NCBI GenBank assembly: GCA_030668345.1
Contig: DAOUUD010000018.1
Coordinates: 1-15,832 of the forward strand
DNA from: Candidatus Cloacimonadota bacterium
GTDB taxonomy: Bacteria > Cloacimonadota > Cloacimonadia > Cloacimonadales > TCS61
Length of the DNA stretch: 15,832 nucleotides
Reading direction: 5' to 3'
This document shows, one piece after another, positions 8,204-15,832 of this stretch (the stretch's first letter is position 1; each line of letters starts with the position of its first letter). The notes under the pieces were generated by a model that worked only from the letters and a program-made list of their open reading frames with translations, was not told the DNA's origin and searched no databases. Made by a program: the position numbers and the translations under genes.

Positions 8204-11029
8204 CTTCAGACTACTGATTATCTCAGGAACCTTCTTAATTGCTTCATCGATTTTGGAAATATCTTTGCCTCCAGCCATAGCCATATCCGGTCTGCCACCA
8301 CCGCTTCCACCAACGATCTCAGCTACCTTGCTAATGATCTTACCGGCATGATAGCAATCTGTAAGGTCTTTTGTAACAATAACCAGGATGGAGACTTTTC
8401 CTTCTATTTCGGAAATAAGAACTCCAATACCGGATTTCAGTTTATCCCTCAACTGATCACCTATCTGACGCAACATAGCAGGATTTGGTACATTTATTCT
8501 GGCTACAACCATTTTTACATCATTAATAATTATTGCTTTTTGAATAAGTTTATCGATAGCACTGCCAGCAGATTTAATCCGTACAGATTTTAATTGGATA
8601 TGCAACTGCTTATTTTCTGAAATCATCTTCTGTATCTTTTCCAGAACAGAAGCTGAGGGTGCATGCAAATGACGACCTATCTCATCGATCTCATCTTCTA
8701 ATATCTTTATATATTGTTCAGCCTTCTCTCCGGTAATAGCTTCTATCCTGCGGATACCGGCAGCAATGGAAGATTCGGATGTGATCTTGAACAACCCGAT
8801 CTCACCTGTATAATCCAGGTGCGTTCCACCACAGAGTTCTTTGGAATAATCTCCGATGGAAACTACACGTACTTTCTCACCGTATTTTTCACCAAAAAGG
8901 GCAACAGCTCCAGCTTTTTTTGCTGCATCAATATTCTGGATTCCTGTGTTTAGCGGTATACATTCTCTTATTTTAGAATTAACTGCTTTCTCCACAATAT
9001 CAAGTTCATGTTTGGAAACCTGCTGGAAATGAGTGAAATCAAACCGGAGATGATCCGGGTGTACGAAAGAACCTTTCTGCTGGATATGTTCTCCCAGAAC
9101 TTCCTTGAGAGCTTTGTGAAGAAGATGAGTTGCAGTATGATTGCGGGCAATGTTCTTCCGGTTTTGCTGGTCTATAACAGTAGTATATTTCTTCTCGTTC
9201 ATCTCACCGGAAACCAGTTTTCCAATATGAATAAAAACATCATTCTCTTTCTTTACATCAGATATCTTTATTTTACATTCATTATTCAAAATTCTGCCAA
9301 TATCGGCAACCTGACCACCGGACTCCGCATAGAATGGTGTTTTATCAACGACCAGTTTCACATTATTTTCATCATCTATGAAATATTTCTGAATTAAGCA
9401 GGAAGCTGTATTAGATAGATACCCAACGAACTCGGTTTTAGTTGCTGGTTTGAATTCTATCCAATCGATCTCTTCCAATTTCATATCAAATTTTGCAGCA
9501 TCCCGGGCACGTTTCTTTTGTTTTTCCATTTCTTTTTCAAATCCTTTATCATCAACCTTCAATCCCTTTTCTTCTGCCATGATGCGAGTAAGATCAAGCG
9601 GGAAACCGTAAGTATCGTAAAGCTGAAAGGCATCAGAACCGGAAATCTGTATAGATGACTTAAAAAATCTTGTTGTTAGTTTATCTAGCACATCATTTTC
9701 AATCAATTTATTAACAAATGAAGTAAAAATAATATAATTCGTACCTGATATTTCAAGATCCTTTTCTTTGATTTTGAAAATATTAGAAACTTCATCGATT
9801 TCATTTATATATTTTTTAAATAATTTCTTTTTCTCTAAACCTTTTAATATACTTTCCCATTGTGGATTAATTTCATTGAATTTTATAATTGCTAACTCAT
9901 TAAATTTCTGTAATCCATTCTCTAATGTAAGATTGAAACGCTCTTCCTCTGCTTTAATTATCAGTTTAATATGAGCCTGCTTTTCTTTTAGTTCAGTAAA
10001 ATGATCTCCCATCAGATCTACAACGACATTAACAAGTTTATATAAGAAAGGTTTTTTTATATTTAGCAGGTGACCATGACGTGCAGCTCTGCGTAAAATT
10101 CTTCTAAGAACATATCCTCTTCCTTCATTGGAAGGCATTCCCCCATCTGCCAGAGCAAAAGATAAAGCCCGGATATGATCAGCTATCACGCGGTGCGAAA
10201 TCCCTCGTTCATCTGGATGATATTCTACTTTTGAAATCCTAACAATCTCTTCAATTATCGGCATAAAAAGGTCAGTATGATAATTGGAATCTTTTTTCTG
10301 TAGAACCTGAACTATCCTTTCAAACCCGGCACCGGTATCTACATATTTTTGGGAAAGCGGGGTTAGTTTTCCAGTTTCATCCCGATTAAATTGAATAAAC
10401 ACAAGATTCCAGAGTTCTATGAACCTGTGGCAATCTCCATTAATTTTACACTTATGATTTGGATTATCTTTAAAATTACAAAATTTTTTCCCACGATCGA
10501 TATGAATTTCCGAACAGGGTCCACAGGGACCGGTTGCTGCCATTTCCCAGAAATTATCTTTATCTCCATGGAATTCAATGTGAGAATGCTCGATATCAGT
10601 TTCAGCTTTCCAGAGATCGTATGCTTCATTATCTGTTTTATGAATAGTGGCATAAAGTTTATCTTTGGGCAGTTTCCACACTTTTGTCAGAAGTTCCCAG
10701 GCCCAGTTTATTGCTTCCTTTTTGTAATAATCTCCAAAGCTCCAGTTGCCCAGCATCTCAAAAAAAGTGTGATGGTAACCATCTTTGCCAACCTCTTCCA
10801 AGTCGTTATGCTTGCCACCGGCTCGAATGCACTTTTGGCTGTTCACAACCCGAAAATTAGCAGGTTTGGTTTGTCCCAAAAAGATATTCTTAAACTGATT
10901 CATGCCGGCATTTGTAAAAAGAAGGGTCGGGTCATCGATGGGAATTACAGGAGCAGATGGTACAGCTTTGTGCTGTTTTCTCTTGAAAAACTCTATAAAT
11001 TGTTTCCTGATTTCTTTACTGCTTAACAT
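8195..11029 (-). CDS. alaS: Alanine--tRNA ligase
   Basis: This 944-residue cytosolic enzyme charges tRNA-Ala with alanine and hydrolyses mischarged Ser/Gly-tRNA-Ala. The N-terminal class II core includes LLFTNAGMNQFK (37-48), GKHNDLEEVG (72-81), HHTFFEMLGNWSFGD (86-100), GPCGPCSEIH (167-176), ELWNLVFIQFNR (205-216) and DTGAGFER (231-238). The editing domain carries the zinc set HTATH (H631, H635) and CGGTH (C733, H737). The C-Ala domain ends with the glycine-rich GGSGGGRPDMAMAGG (907-921). Usual length is near 870-880; the excess is mainly an AT-rich insertion around residues 380-460. Cysteines 184, 194 and 200 form an extra cluster before ELWN. I chose the ATG at 11029, not 11065, because GAGGA lies 4 nt upstream and the protein then starts like the family (MLSSKEIRKQF). 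The last codons and the stop fall in a short tandem repeat. Confidence 0.97.
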   Translation of the reverse strand: MLSSKEIRKQFIEFFKRKQHKAVPSAPVIPIDDPTLLFTNAGMNQFKNIFLGQTKPANFRVVNSQKCIRAGGKHNDLEEVGKDGYHHTFFEMLGNWSFGDYYKKEAINWAWELLTKVWKLPKDKLYATIHKTDNEAYDLWKAETDIEHSHIEFHGDKDNFWEMAATGPCGPCSEIHIDRGKKFCNFKDNPNHKCKINGDCHRFIELWNLVFIQFNRDETGKLTPLSQKYVDTGAGFERIVQVLQKKDSNYHTDLFMPIIEEIVRISKVEYHPDERGISHRVIADHIRALSFALADGGMPSNEGRGYVLRRILRRAARHGHLLNIKKPFLYKLVNVVVDLMGDHFTELKEKQAHIKLIIKAEEERFNLTLENGLQKFNELAIIKFNEINPQWESILKGLEKKKLFKKYINEIDEVSNIFKIKEKDLEISGTNYIIFTSFVNKLIENDVLDKLTTRFFKSSIQISGSDAFQLYDTYGFPLDLTRIMAEEKGLKVDDKGFEKEMEKQKKRARDAAKFDMKLEEIDWIEFKPATKTEFVGYLSNTASCLIQKYFIDDENNVKLVVDKTPFYAESGGQVADIGRILNNECKIKISDVKKENDVFIHIGKLVSGEMNEKKYTTVIDQQNRKNIARNHTATHLLHKALKEVLGEHIQQKGSFVHPDHLRFDFTHFQQVSKHELDIVEKAVNSKIRECIPLNTGIQNIDAAKKAGAVALFGEKYGEKVRVVSIGDYSKELCGGTHLDYTGEIGLFKITSESSIAAGIRRIEAITGEKAEQYIKILEDEIDEIGRHLHAPSASVLEKIQKMISENKQLHIQLKSVRIKSAGSAIDKLIQKAIIINDVKMVVARINVPNPAMLRQIGDQLRDKLKSGIGVLISEIEGKVSILVIVTKDLTDCYHAGKIISKVAEIVGGSGGGRPDMAMAGGKDISKIDEAIKKVPEIISSLKQD

Positions 11030-11047
11030 TTTATCCTCAATTAAACA

Positions 11048-11060
11048 CCGATAAAATCGG
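11048..11060 (-). promoter_or_regulatory. Small hairpin in the alaS leader
   Basis: CCGAT-AAA-ATCGG is a perfect 5-bp stem with a 3-nt loop, ending 10 nt before the GAGGA ribosome-binding site of alaS. It could affect translation or be chance. No T-box-like element or longer leader structure is visible. Confidence 0.25.
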
Positions 11061-11070
11061 AGCATTTCAT

Positions 11071-11107
11071 TTTATACTTAATTTTGAGCAGTTAATTAAA
11101 TTGTCAA
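11071..11107 (-). promoter_or_regulatory. Possible alaS promoter
   Basis: On the minus strand TATAAA (11071-11076) would place transcription start about 35 nt before the alaS ATG. A perfect TTGACA (11102-11107) lies upstream, but 25 nt away, too far for a standard sigma-70 pair. At normal spacing the -35 region is only TTAATT. The two boxes may therefore belong to different or no promoters. Confidence 0.25.
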
Positions 11108-11138
11108 CTACCTTGATGTATAGAGAGAAAATGATATT

Positions 11139-11170
11139 GAAAGAAAATAGATTCCCGATTTCTCGAGAAT
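11139..11170 (-). terminator. Candidate terminator of the glyQ-ABC operon, formed by a repeat-like hairpin
   Basis: ATTCCCGA (11151-11158) and TCGAGAAT (11163-11170) pair over 8 positions. In the minus-strand transcript the single mismatch becomes a G-U wobble and the loop is GAAA, a GNRA tetraloop. The hairpin is followed by the T-rich CTATTTTCTTTC. It lies about 77 nt past the exporter stop codon. With its flanks (GGTCATTC ... GGGAATC) it resembles a degenerate copy of the dispersed GTCATTCCCGCGAAAGCGGGAATC-like repeat that I recall from many bacterial genomes. Confidence 0.4.
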
Positions 11171-11192
11171 GACCGGTCTCATCAGTGAAAGT

Positions 11193-11227
11193 CTGCCTGC
11201 CTTGCCAAAGTAAACGGAGGCAGGTGG
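11193..11227. repeat. GC-rich inverted repeat between the ABC genes and alaS
   Basis: CCTGCCT (11196-11202) and AGGCAGG (11218-11224) are perfect 7-bp arms around a 15-nt loop. On the plus strand two G-T wobbles and a C-G pair extend them to 10 positions. The GC content stands out from the AT-rich surroundings. No T tract follows on either strand. It is probably a dispersed intergenic repeat, since GGCAGGCAG-type elements are common in uncultured bacterial genomes, but no second copy lies in this window. Confidence 0.5.
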
Positions 11228-11246
11228 CTAACTCCTTCTCATACGG

Positions 11247-13364
11247 CTATCTATACAGATCGTAGTATAAACCTTCATTTGCCAGCAGTTCCTGATGGCT
11301 GCCTTCTTCCTTGATCTCGCCTTTATGCAGTACGATTATTCTATCCACATGCTGAATAGTGGAAAGCCTGTGTGCAATAATGATGGAAGTACGGTTCTGC
11401 ATCAGTTTTTGCAGGGCATCCTGTATTAATATCTCTGTTTCGGTATCGATATTGGAAGTTGCTTCATCCAACACAAAGATAGCCGGATCGTAGGCAAGCA
11501 CACGAGCAAAAGCAATGAGCTGACGCTGCCCCACACTGAAAGTGGCTCCCCGTTCCATTACAGGTTCCATATATTTTTCGGGTTTGCTCTCGATGAATTT
11601 ATTAACATTCACATATTTTGCTACTTTTTCCATCTCTTCATTGGAAATGGTATCATTACTTAAAACAATGTTATCTTTGATAGTTCCCGAAAAAAGGAAG
11701 ACATCCTGCTGTACAATGCCTATGTTTCGCCGCAGATCCTTCAAACAATATTTATTTATTTCTTTCCCATCGATGAAAATCTGCCCTTTCTGGAACGGAT
11801 ATAATCCTGAAAGTAAACTGATAATGGATGTTTTACCGGAACCTGTATGACCCACCAGCGCGACTTTTTCGCCGGGCTTTACTTTAAAGGAAATATCTTT
11901 GAGAACATCGCCATTATCATTATAACGCAGCCACACATTCCTGAATTCGATCTCACCTTTCAGGCTATCTTCTTTCTCACCGCAACTTTTTTCCAAACGA
12001 TAATCTTCGATATCCTTATCCATAAGATCAAAAATTCTTTCGGCACCGCTCATAGCTGCCTGCATAATATTAAACTTCTCACTCAGATGATGTATCGGTT
12101 CAAAGAACCTGTCCAGGTACCAGAGAAAAGCCATGAATACCCCCAGTGATATCCGATCTTGCAATATCTGTGCACCACCATACCACAAAAGAATGGCAAC
12201 TGCGATCCTGCGGGTTGAATTAATAAGGGGGCGGAAAACAGCAAAAAGTTTCAGCATGGAACGGGCAGCTTGATAATATTCTCCATTTATCTCAGCAAAT
12301 TCTTTCACTTTGCGTTTATACTGATTAAAAAGCTGAATTATCTTGAAACCGGAAATATCTTCGGAAAGCGTAGCATTGATATTCGCCAGTTTTTTACGAA
12401 CGTTCCTGTAGATAACCCGGCTTCTTTTTATAAAAACAGTAAAGAGAAAGATGGTAACAGGAAGAATAGAAAACGTTACCAGCGCCAGTTTCCAATCATA
12501 GATCAGCATAGCGATCATAATGCCAACCAGTACAAAAAATTCCTGGATGAGCTGAATAAGACCATTACCAAGCATCTCATTGAGCGTACCGATATCATTT
12601 GTAATGCGGGTAACCAATCGCCCGATAGGATTTTTATCAAAGAAGGAGAGAGGCATACTTTCTAATCTGAAAAAAAGATCCCGGCGTAGATCATACATGG
12701 CATATTGGGCGGCATAATTCACAAAATAGATCTGGAAGTAAGTGAATAAAAGCTGCAGGGAAACCACGATAAAGAATATAAGCCCATACAATTTCAATTT
12801 ATTGATGTCTTCGTAACGTAAAAGTCTCAGCTGTTCTTTGGTAAGATCATTATTCTCTCTCAACTCGATAAGATCAGCATTCTGCACAACGAGTTGATCT
12901 TCCGAAATTTCCACGAATTCTGTGGTGCTAAGGATTTGTTGAATCTCAAGTTTATTCTGTAAAACAGTAATTTTACGAAGCAGTTTTCCGGATTCTTTTA
13001 ATTCCTTAATTTCCGTTTTAGGAATGAAATTTATTTTTTTATTCGGAAAGATCAGGTAGTATTTATCATTAAAATCATATTCCTTGAATTTGATCCTTGA
13101 ATATTTTTTAATAAAATCGGTCTTATTGTGCTCATTGGCAAATTCCAGTAAGTTTTTATTGGAAACGATCACTTCATCTACCGCACGTTGAGAGATGACG
13201 GGAGCCAGCAGATTTGTACCGGTAATGAGCAGAAGCAAAATAAATGAGATGAATACCAGGAATTTATATGGTTTCAGATATGCCACGAGTCTTCTAAACA
13301 GGATCTTGTCGTAGATCTTGCTTTTCAGATCATCTTCGGCTAATCCTTTATGCAAACCTTTCAT
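11247..13364 (-). CDS. ABC exporter half-transporter with catalytic Walker B glutamate, large TM1-TM2 insertion and degenerate signature
   Basis: This 705-residue protein is a type IV (MsbA/BmrCD-like) ABC half-transporter in the inner membrane. TM1 lies near 36-58 and TM2 near 193-213. Between them is a ~125-residue hydrophilic, Lys/Glu-rich insertion that should face outward. The remaining TMs follow before the NBD from about 470. NBD motifs: Walker A GHTGSGKT (505-512), Q-loop VQQD (551-554), signature FSVGQ (609-613, usual LSGGQ), Walker B VLDEATS with intact catalytic E634, and H-loop H665. The intact glutamate with a degenerate signature complements the defects of the upstream partner, indicating an obligate heterodimer. 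The ATG overlaps the partner's TGA as ATGA, and GGAGA lies just upstream, consistent with coupled translation. The substrate is unknown: drug, lipid or peptide are all possible in this family. Confidence 0.92.
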   Translation of the reverse strand: MKGLHKGLAEDDLKSKIYDKILFRRLVAYLKPYKFLVFISFILLLLITGTNLLAPVISQRAVDEVIVSNKNLLEFANEHNKTDFIKKYSRIKFKEYDFNDKYYLIFPNKKINFIPKTEIKELKESGKLLRKITVLQNKLEIQQILSTTEFVEISEDQLVVQNADLIELRENNDLTKEQLRLLRYEDINKLKLYGLIFFIVVSLQLLFTYFQIYFVNYAAQYAMYDLRRDLFFRLESMPLSFFDKNPIGRLVTRITNDIGTLNEMLGNGLIQLIQEFFVLVGIMIAMLIYDWKLALVTFSILPVTIFLFTVFIKRSRVIYRNVRKKLANINATLSEDISGFKIIQLFNQYKRKVKEFAEINGEYYQAARSMLKLFAVFRPLINSTRRIAVAILLWYGGAQILQDRISLGVFMAFLWYLDRFFEPIHHLSEKFNIMQAAMSGAERIFDLMDKDIEDYRLEKSCGEKEDSLKGEIEFRNVWLRYNDNGDVLKDISFKVKPGEKVALVGHTGSGKTSIISLLSGLYPFQKGQIFIDGKEINKYCLKDLRRNIGIVQQDVFLFSGTIKDNIVLSNDTISNEEMEKVAKYVNVNKFIESKPEKYMEPVMERGATFSVGQRQLIAFARVLAYDPAIFVLDEATSNIDTETEILIQDALQKLMQNRTSIIIAHRLSTIQHVDRIIVLHKGEIKEEGSHQELLANEGLYYDLYR

Positions 13365-15106
13365 CTTGTCTCCAGCTTCTCTTCGATCTGCTGTTTCTCA
13401 TATAAATCGTGATAAATTCCCGTCAGAGCTAATAGTTCTTTGTGAGTGCCTTCTTCCTCGATCTTGCCTTCGTTCAATACGATGATCTTATCTGCATGCT
13501 GGATAGATGAAATACGGTGTGAGATAATGATCGTGGTTTTGTTTTTTCGCGTTTTTATCAGATCATGCAGGATGTTTTTTTCTGTTTTTGTATCAACAGA
13601 GGAAAGCGCATCGTCCAGGATGAGAATATTCGGATTGGTAAGTAGTGCACGGGAAATTGCCAGCCGTTGTTTCTGCCCGCCGGAAAGGGTAACACCCCGT
13701 TCACCGATCACAGTATCGAATCCGTTTTCAAATTCTTCGATAGCGTGAAAGATCTGTGCTGTTTTTGCCGCTTTCTCAATTTCTTCTATATCTGCTTCAT
13801 AATTTCCTAAACTGATGTTACTGGCAACAGTATCGGAGAACAGAAATATATCCTGCGGAACCATTACAACATTTGTTCTTAAAGTCTCCAGCGGTATATT
13901 ATACAATTCATTATCATCGATAAAAATTGTGTTCCCGGGTGGATTATATACTCGCGTAAGAAGGTCTATGATAGTTGTTTTTCCACAGCCGGTACGTCCT
14001 ACGATTGCCAATGTTTTTCCAGCTTCTATTTCGAAGGAGATATCTTCAAATATAAAAGGTGTATCTTCTTTATACTGGAATCTTAAATTTTTAAAAGATA
14101 CTTTTCCTTTCAGATTCTTTATCTCAGAATTCACCTGGTTATCAGTGATCTCCGGTTCAACTTCCAGAATGGAATTCATTCTTTTAAGAGAAGCTGTTCC
14201 GCGCTGGTACAGGTTCACTATCCAACCGATGGCGATCATAGGCCATACCAGCATTCCCAGGTATTGGAAAAAAGCTACGAATTCTCCCATTGATATCTCA
14301 TAAAGTATTGCTGCTTCACCCCCGAATATAAGTACAATTCCCATACAAATATTAATGAGCAGGAACATAACCGGGAAGAACATGGCAAATATCTTTACCA
14401 GGCTTATATTATCTTTCAAATATTCCCTAGCCGATACCGACATTTTTTCCAGTTCAGCTTCTTCCTGTACAAAAGCTTTCACCACGCGAATTCCGGAAAT
14501 GCTCTCCTGAACCTGGCCGGACATAGTTGCAAATGTCTTTTGAACTTTCCTGAACTTGGCATGGATCCGTTTACCAAAATAGATGATAATAATGCTCAAA
14601 AAAGGTGTTGGTATTATAGCTAACAGCGTAAGCCGTAAGCTGATATCAATCATAAAAAAGAGTGAAGCAATGGCTATTACCAGGATGTCCACACCCACTA
14701 CAAAGCCAAAGGCAATAAGCATTCGGATGGCATTCATATCGTTGGTAGCATAAGCCATCAAGTCACCGGTTTTAGTTTTATTATAAAAATTTGCAGAAAG
14801 CTTCATCAGGTGATTATAGTACAATTGTCTCAGGTCGCGGTCGATCATCCAGGCAGTGCCAATAAGAGCAATGCGCCAGAAATATCTTAGTATAGTGATA
14901 AGAACCGTTATTCCTACAATAAGCAGTGAAGCATACAGCAGGCTGTTTGTGGTAAATCCTTCCCGTCCGATGCTATCGATAGCCTTTTGCATTATCTTGA
15001 TAGTATAAAGCTGCCCGGCATCGATGATGACAATAAGGATAATTCCAAAGAACAGTTTATGTAAATTCTTCTTAACGAAGGGAGTAACTTTCTCGAAGGT
15101 TTTCAT
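13361..15106 (-). CDS. ABC exporter half-transporter with canonical signature and degenerate Walker B
   Basis: This 581-residue protein is a standard-length fused TMD-NBD half-transporter with six predicted TM segments. The first is near 18-36 and the others lie near 56-80, 130-152, 158-178, 240-262 and 275-297. NBD motifs: Walker A GRTGCGKT (370-377), Q-loop VPQD (416-419), signature LSGGQ (474-478), Walker B ILILDDALSS with Asp499 in place of the catalytic glutamate, and H-loop H530. The E-to-D change marks the degenerate ATP site of heterodimeric exporters such as BmrCD, LmrCD or TM287/288. The matching catalytic site uses this protein's LSGGQ with the partner's E634. It starts 10 nt after the glyQ stop, without a clear ribosome-binding site, and its TGA overlaps the next ATG. 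The transported substrate cannot be inferred. Confidence 0.92.
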   Translation of the reverse strand: MKTFEKVTPFVKKNLHKLFFGIILIVIIDAGQLYTIKIMQKAIDSIGREGFTTNSLLYASLLIVGITVLITILRYFWRIALIGTAWMIDRDLRQLYYNHLMKLSANFYNKTKTGDLMAYATNDMNAIRMLIAFGFVVGVDILVIAIASLFFMIDISLRLTLLAIIPTPFLSIIIIYFGKRIHAKFRKVQKTFATMSGQVQESISGIRVVKAFVQEEAELEKMSVSAREYLKDNISLVKIFAMFFPVMFLLINICMGIVLIFGGEAAILYEISMGEFVAFFQYLGMLVWPMIAIGWIVNLYQRGTASLKRMNSILEVEPEITDNQVNSEIKNLKGKVSFKNLRFQYKEDTPFIFEDISFEIEAGKTLAIVGRTGCGKTTIIDLLTRVYNPPGNTIFIDDNELYNIPLETLRTNVVMVPQDIFLFSDTVASNISLGNYEADIEEIEKAAKTAQIFHAIEEFENGFDTVIGERGVTLSGGQKQRLAISRALLTNPNILILDDALSSVDTKTEKNILHDLIKTRKNKTTIIISHRISSIQHADKIIVLNEGKIEEEGTHKELLALTGIYHDLYEKQQIEEKLETR

Positions 15107-15116
15107 TCAGGATTGA

Positions 15117-15832
15117 TCATTTACTGTATTTCTCAATATAAAGCATAGCACATTTCTTAGCCATGGTGCGGATCTTGCCGATATAGGCAGCTCGTTCCGT
15201 AACGCTGATAACACCGCGTGCATCCAGAAGATTAAAGGTGTGAGAACATTTCAGCAGGTTATCATAAGCAGGATAGACAAGTCCCTTTTCGATCAACATT
15301 CCATGCTGCTTCTCATGATCTTTGAAGGAAGCAAAAAGTGATTTCACATCTGCAAGTTTGAAGTTGAATTCTGAAAACTCAACTTCCTTATCAAAGAACA
15401 GATCCCCATATTTTGTGGTATCGTTCCACTGCAGGTCTTTAAAATCATCCACATCTTGAATATACATTGCCAGTCGTTCCAAACCATAGGTCAGTTCCAC
15501 ACTGATGGGAAAAACTTCAATTCCACCAACCTGCTGAAAATACGTGAACTGGGAAATTTCCATGCCATCCAGCCATACTTCCCAGCCCAAGCCGCTGGCA
15601 CCCAGAGTTGGAGATTCCCAGTCATCTTCCACAAAACGAATATCGTGTTTTTCTGTTTCAATGCCAATCGCTTGCAAACTTCTCAGATACATGTTTTGTA
15701 TATCATCCGGAGATGGTTTGATGATCACCTGGAACTGGTAATAATGCTGCATTCGGTTGGGATTTTCTCCATACCTTCCATCTTTAGGTCTGCGGCAGGG
15801 TTGTGCATAAGCTATTGCTGTAGGCTTTTTAC
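15117..15832 (-). CDS. glyQ: Glycine--tRNA ligase alpha subunit (5' end cut by window edge)
   Basis: The visible 237 residues cover most of the alpha subunit of the alpha2-beta2 glycyl-tRNA synthetase, which holds the aminoacylation active site. About 55-65 N-terminal residues lie beyond position 15832. The frame stays open to the edge through CRRPKDGRYGENPNR, a strongly conserved family segment, so the internal ATG at 15752 (before QHYYQFQ) is not the real start. Other family motifs: KPSPDDIQ, RFVEDDWESPTLGASGLGWE, GMEISQFTYFQQVGG, and motif 3 as LTYGLERLAMYIQ. The C-terminus ends soon after VTERAAYIGKIRTMAKKCA, as in the E. coli protein. The beta-subunit gene glyS, which often follows glyQ, is absent here; an ABC exporter follows after 10 nt instead. 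Confidence 0.95.
   Translation of the reverse strand, partial: KKPTAIAYAQPCRRPKDGRYGENPNRMQHYYQFQVIIKPSPDDIQNMYLRSLQAIGIETEKHDIRFVEDDWESPTLGASGLGWEVWLDGMEISQFTYFQQVGGIEVFPISVELTYGLERLAMYIQDVDDFKDLQWNDTTKYGDLFFDKEVEFSEFNFKLADVKSLFASFKDHEKQHGMLIEKGLVYPAYDNLLKCSHTFNLLDARGVISVTERAAYIGKIRTMAKKCAMLYIEKYSK

Noticed and set aside
8141..8593. 150-codon plus-strand open frame starting in the alaS-heptosyltransferase gap
   Set aside because: Almost all of it is antisense to the alaS C-terminal domain, and its start lies in the hairpin cluster.
10391..11026. 211-codon plus-strand open frame
   Set aside because: It lies wholly antisense to the conserved catalytic region of alaS and shows no recognisable protein pattern.
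11030..11065. Start of alaS at the upstream ATG (11065)
   Set aside because: The family N-terminus begins at the ATG at 11029, which has GAGGA just upstream. The extra residues cover the leader hairpin.
11030..11246. Sigma-54 (-24/-12) promoter near the regulator's possible targets
   Set aside because: Reading this gap, and those at 7985-8194 and 6895-7009, on both strands gave no GG-N10-GC with the expected TGGC and TTGC context.

Overview
This window is AT-rich bacterial DNA with six genes, all transcribed from the minus strand. Read in the direction of transcription (right to left) they are: glyQ (5' end cut by the window edge), two half-ABC exporter genes, alaS, a GT9 heptosyltransferase, a 1415-residue sigma-54-dependent regulator, and a dinG-type exonuclease/helicase (3' end cut by the window edge). 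The heptosyltransferase implies a diderm with lipopolysaccharide. The AlaRS resembles the Bacteroidetes/FCB and eukaryotic style, but the separate-alpha-subunit GlyRS argues against Bacteroidetes itself. Together with the sigma-54 regulator and AT-rich composition, this suggests an uncultured FCB-like lineage such as Cloacimonadota. That placement is inference from gene style, not a database match.

Right part (11247-15832): glyQ, then a pair of ABC half-transporters. The first starts 10 nt after the glyQ stop, and the second overlaps the first by an ATGA, so the three look co-transcribed. The two ABC proteins have complementary NBD defects, the signature of a heterodimeric type IV exporter. 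The second carries a ~125-residue insertion between TM1 and TM2.

Middle (7010-11246): a 217-nt gap (11030-11246) with two repeat-like hairpins, one of them a plausible terminator, and a possible alaS promoter. It is followed by alaS, which has an unusual AT-rich insertion, and then a 210-nt gap (7985-8194) packed with three hairpins. A tandem AGGAT-type repeat runs over the alaS stop codon. Then comes the heptosyltransferase.

Left part (1-7009): a short promoter region with a TTGACA box and an overlapping dyad precedes the large regulator. The regulator combines a STAND-like ATPase, a TPR array with an almost exact 40-residue period, a GAF domain, a sigma-54 AAA+ domain and a Fis-type HTH. 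dinG follows 26 nt downstream and may be co-transcribed.

Most of the window is housekeeping. The most distinctive items are the composite sigma-54 regulator with its degenerate N-terminal Walker B, the repeat/hairpin clusters in the intergenic gaps, the AlaRS insertion and the asymmetric ABC exporter. I see no CRISPR array, tRNA, rRNA or transposase, and no clear novel multi-gene system.
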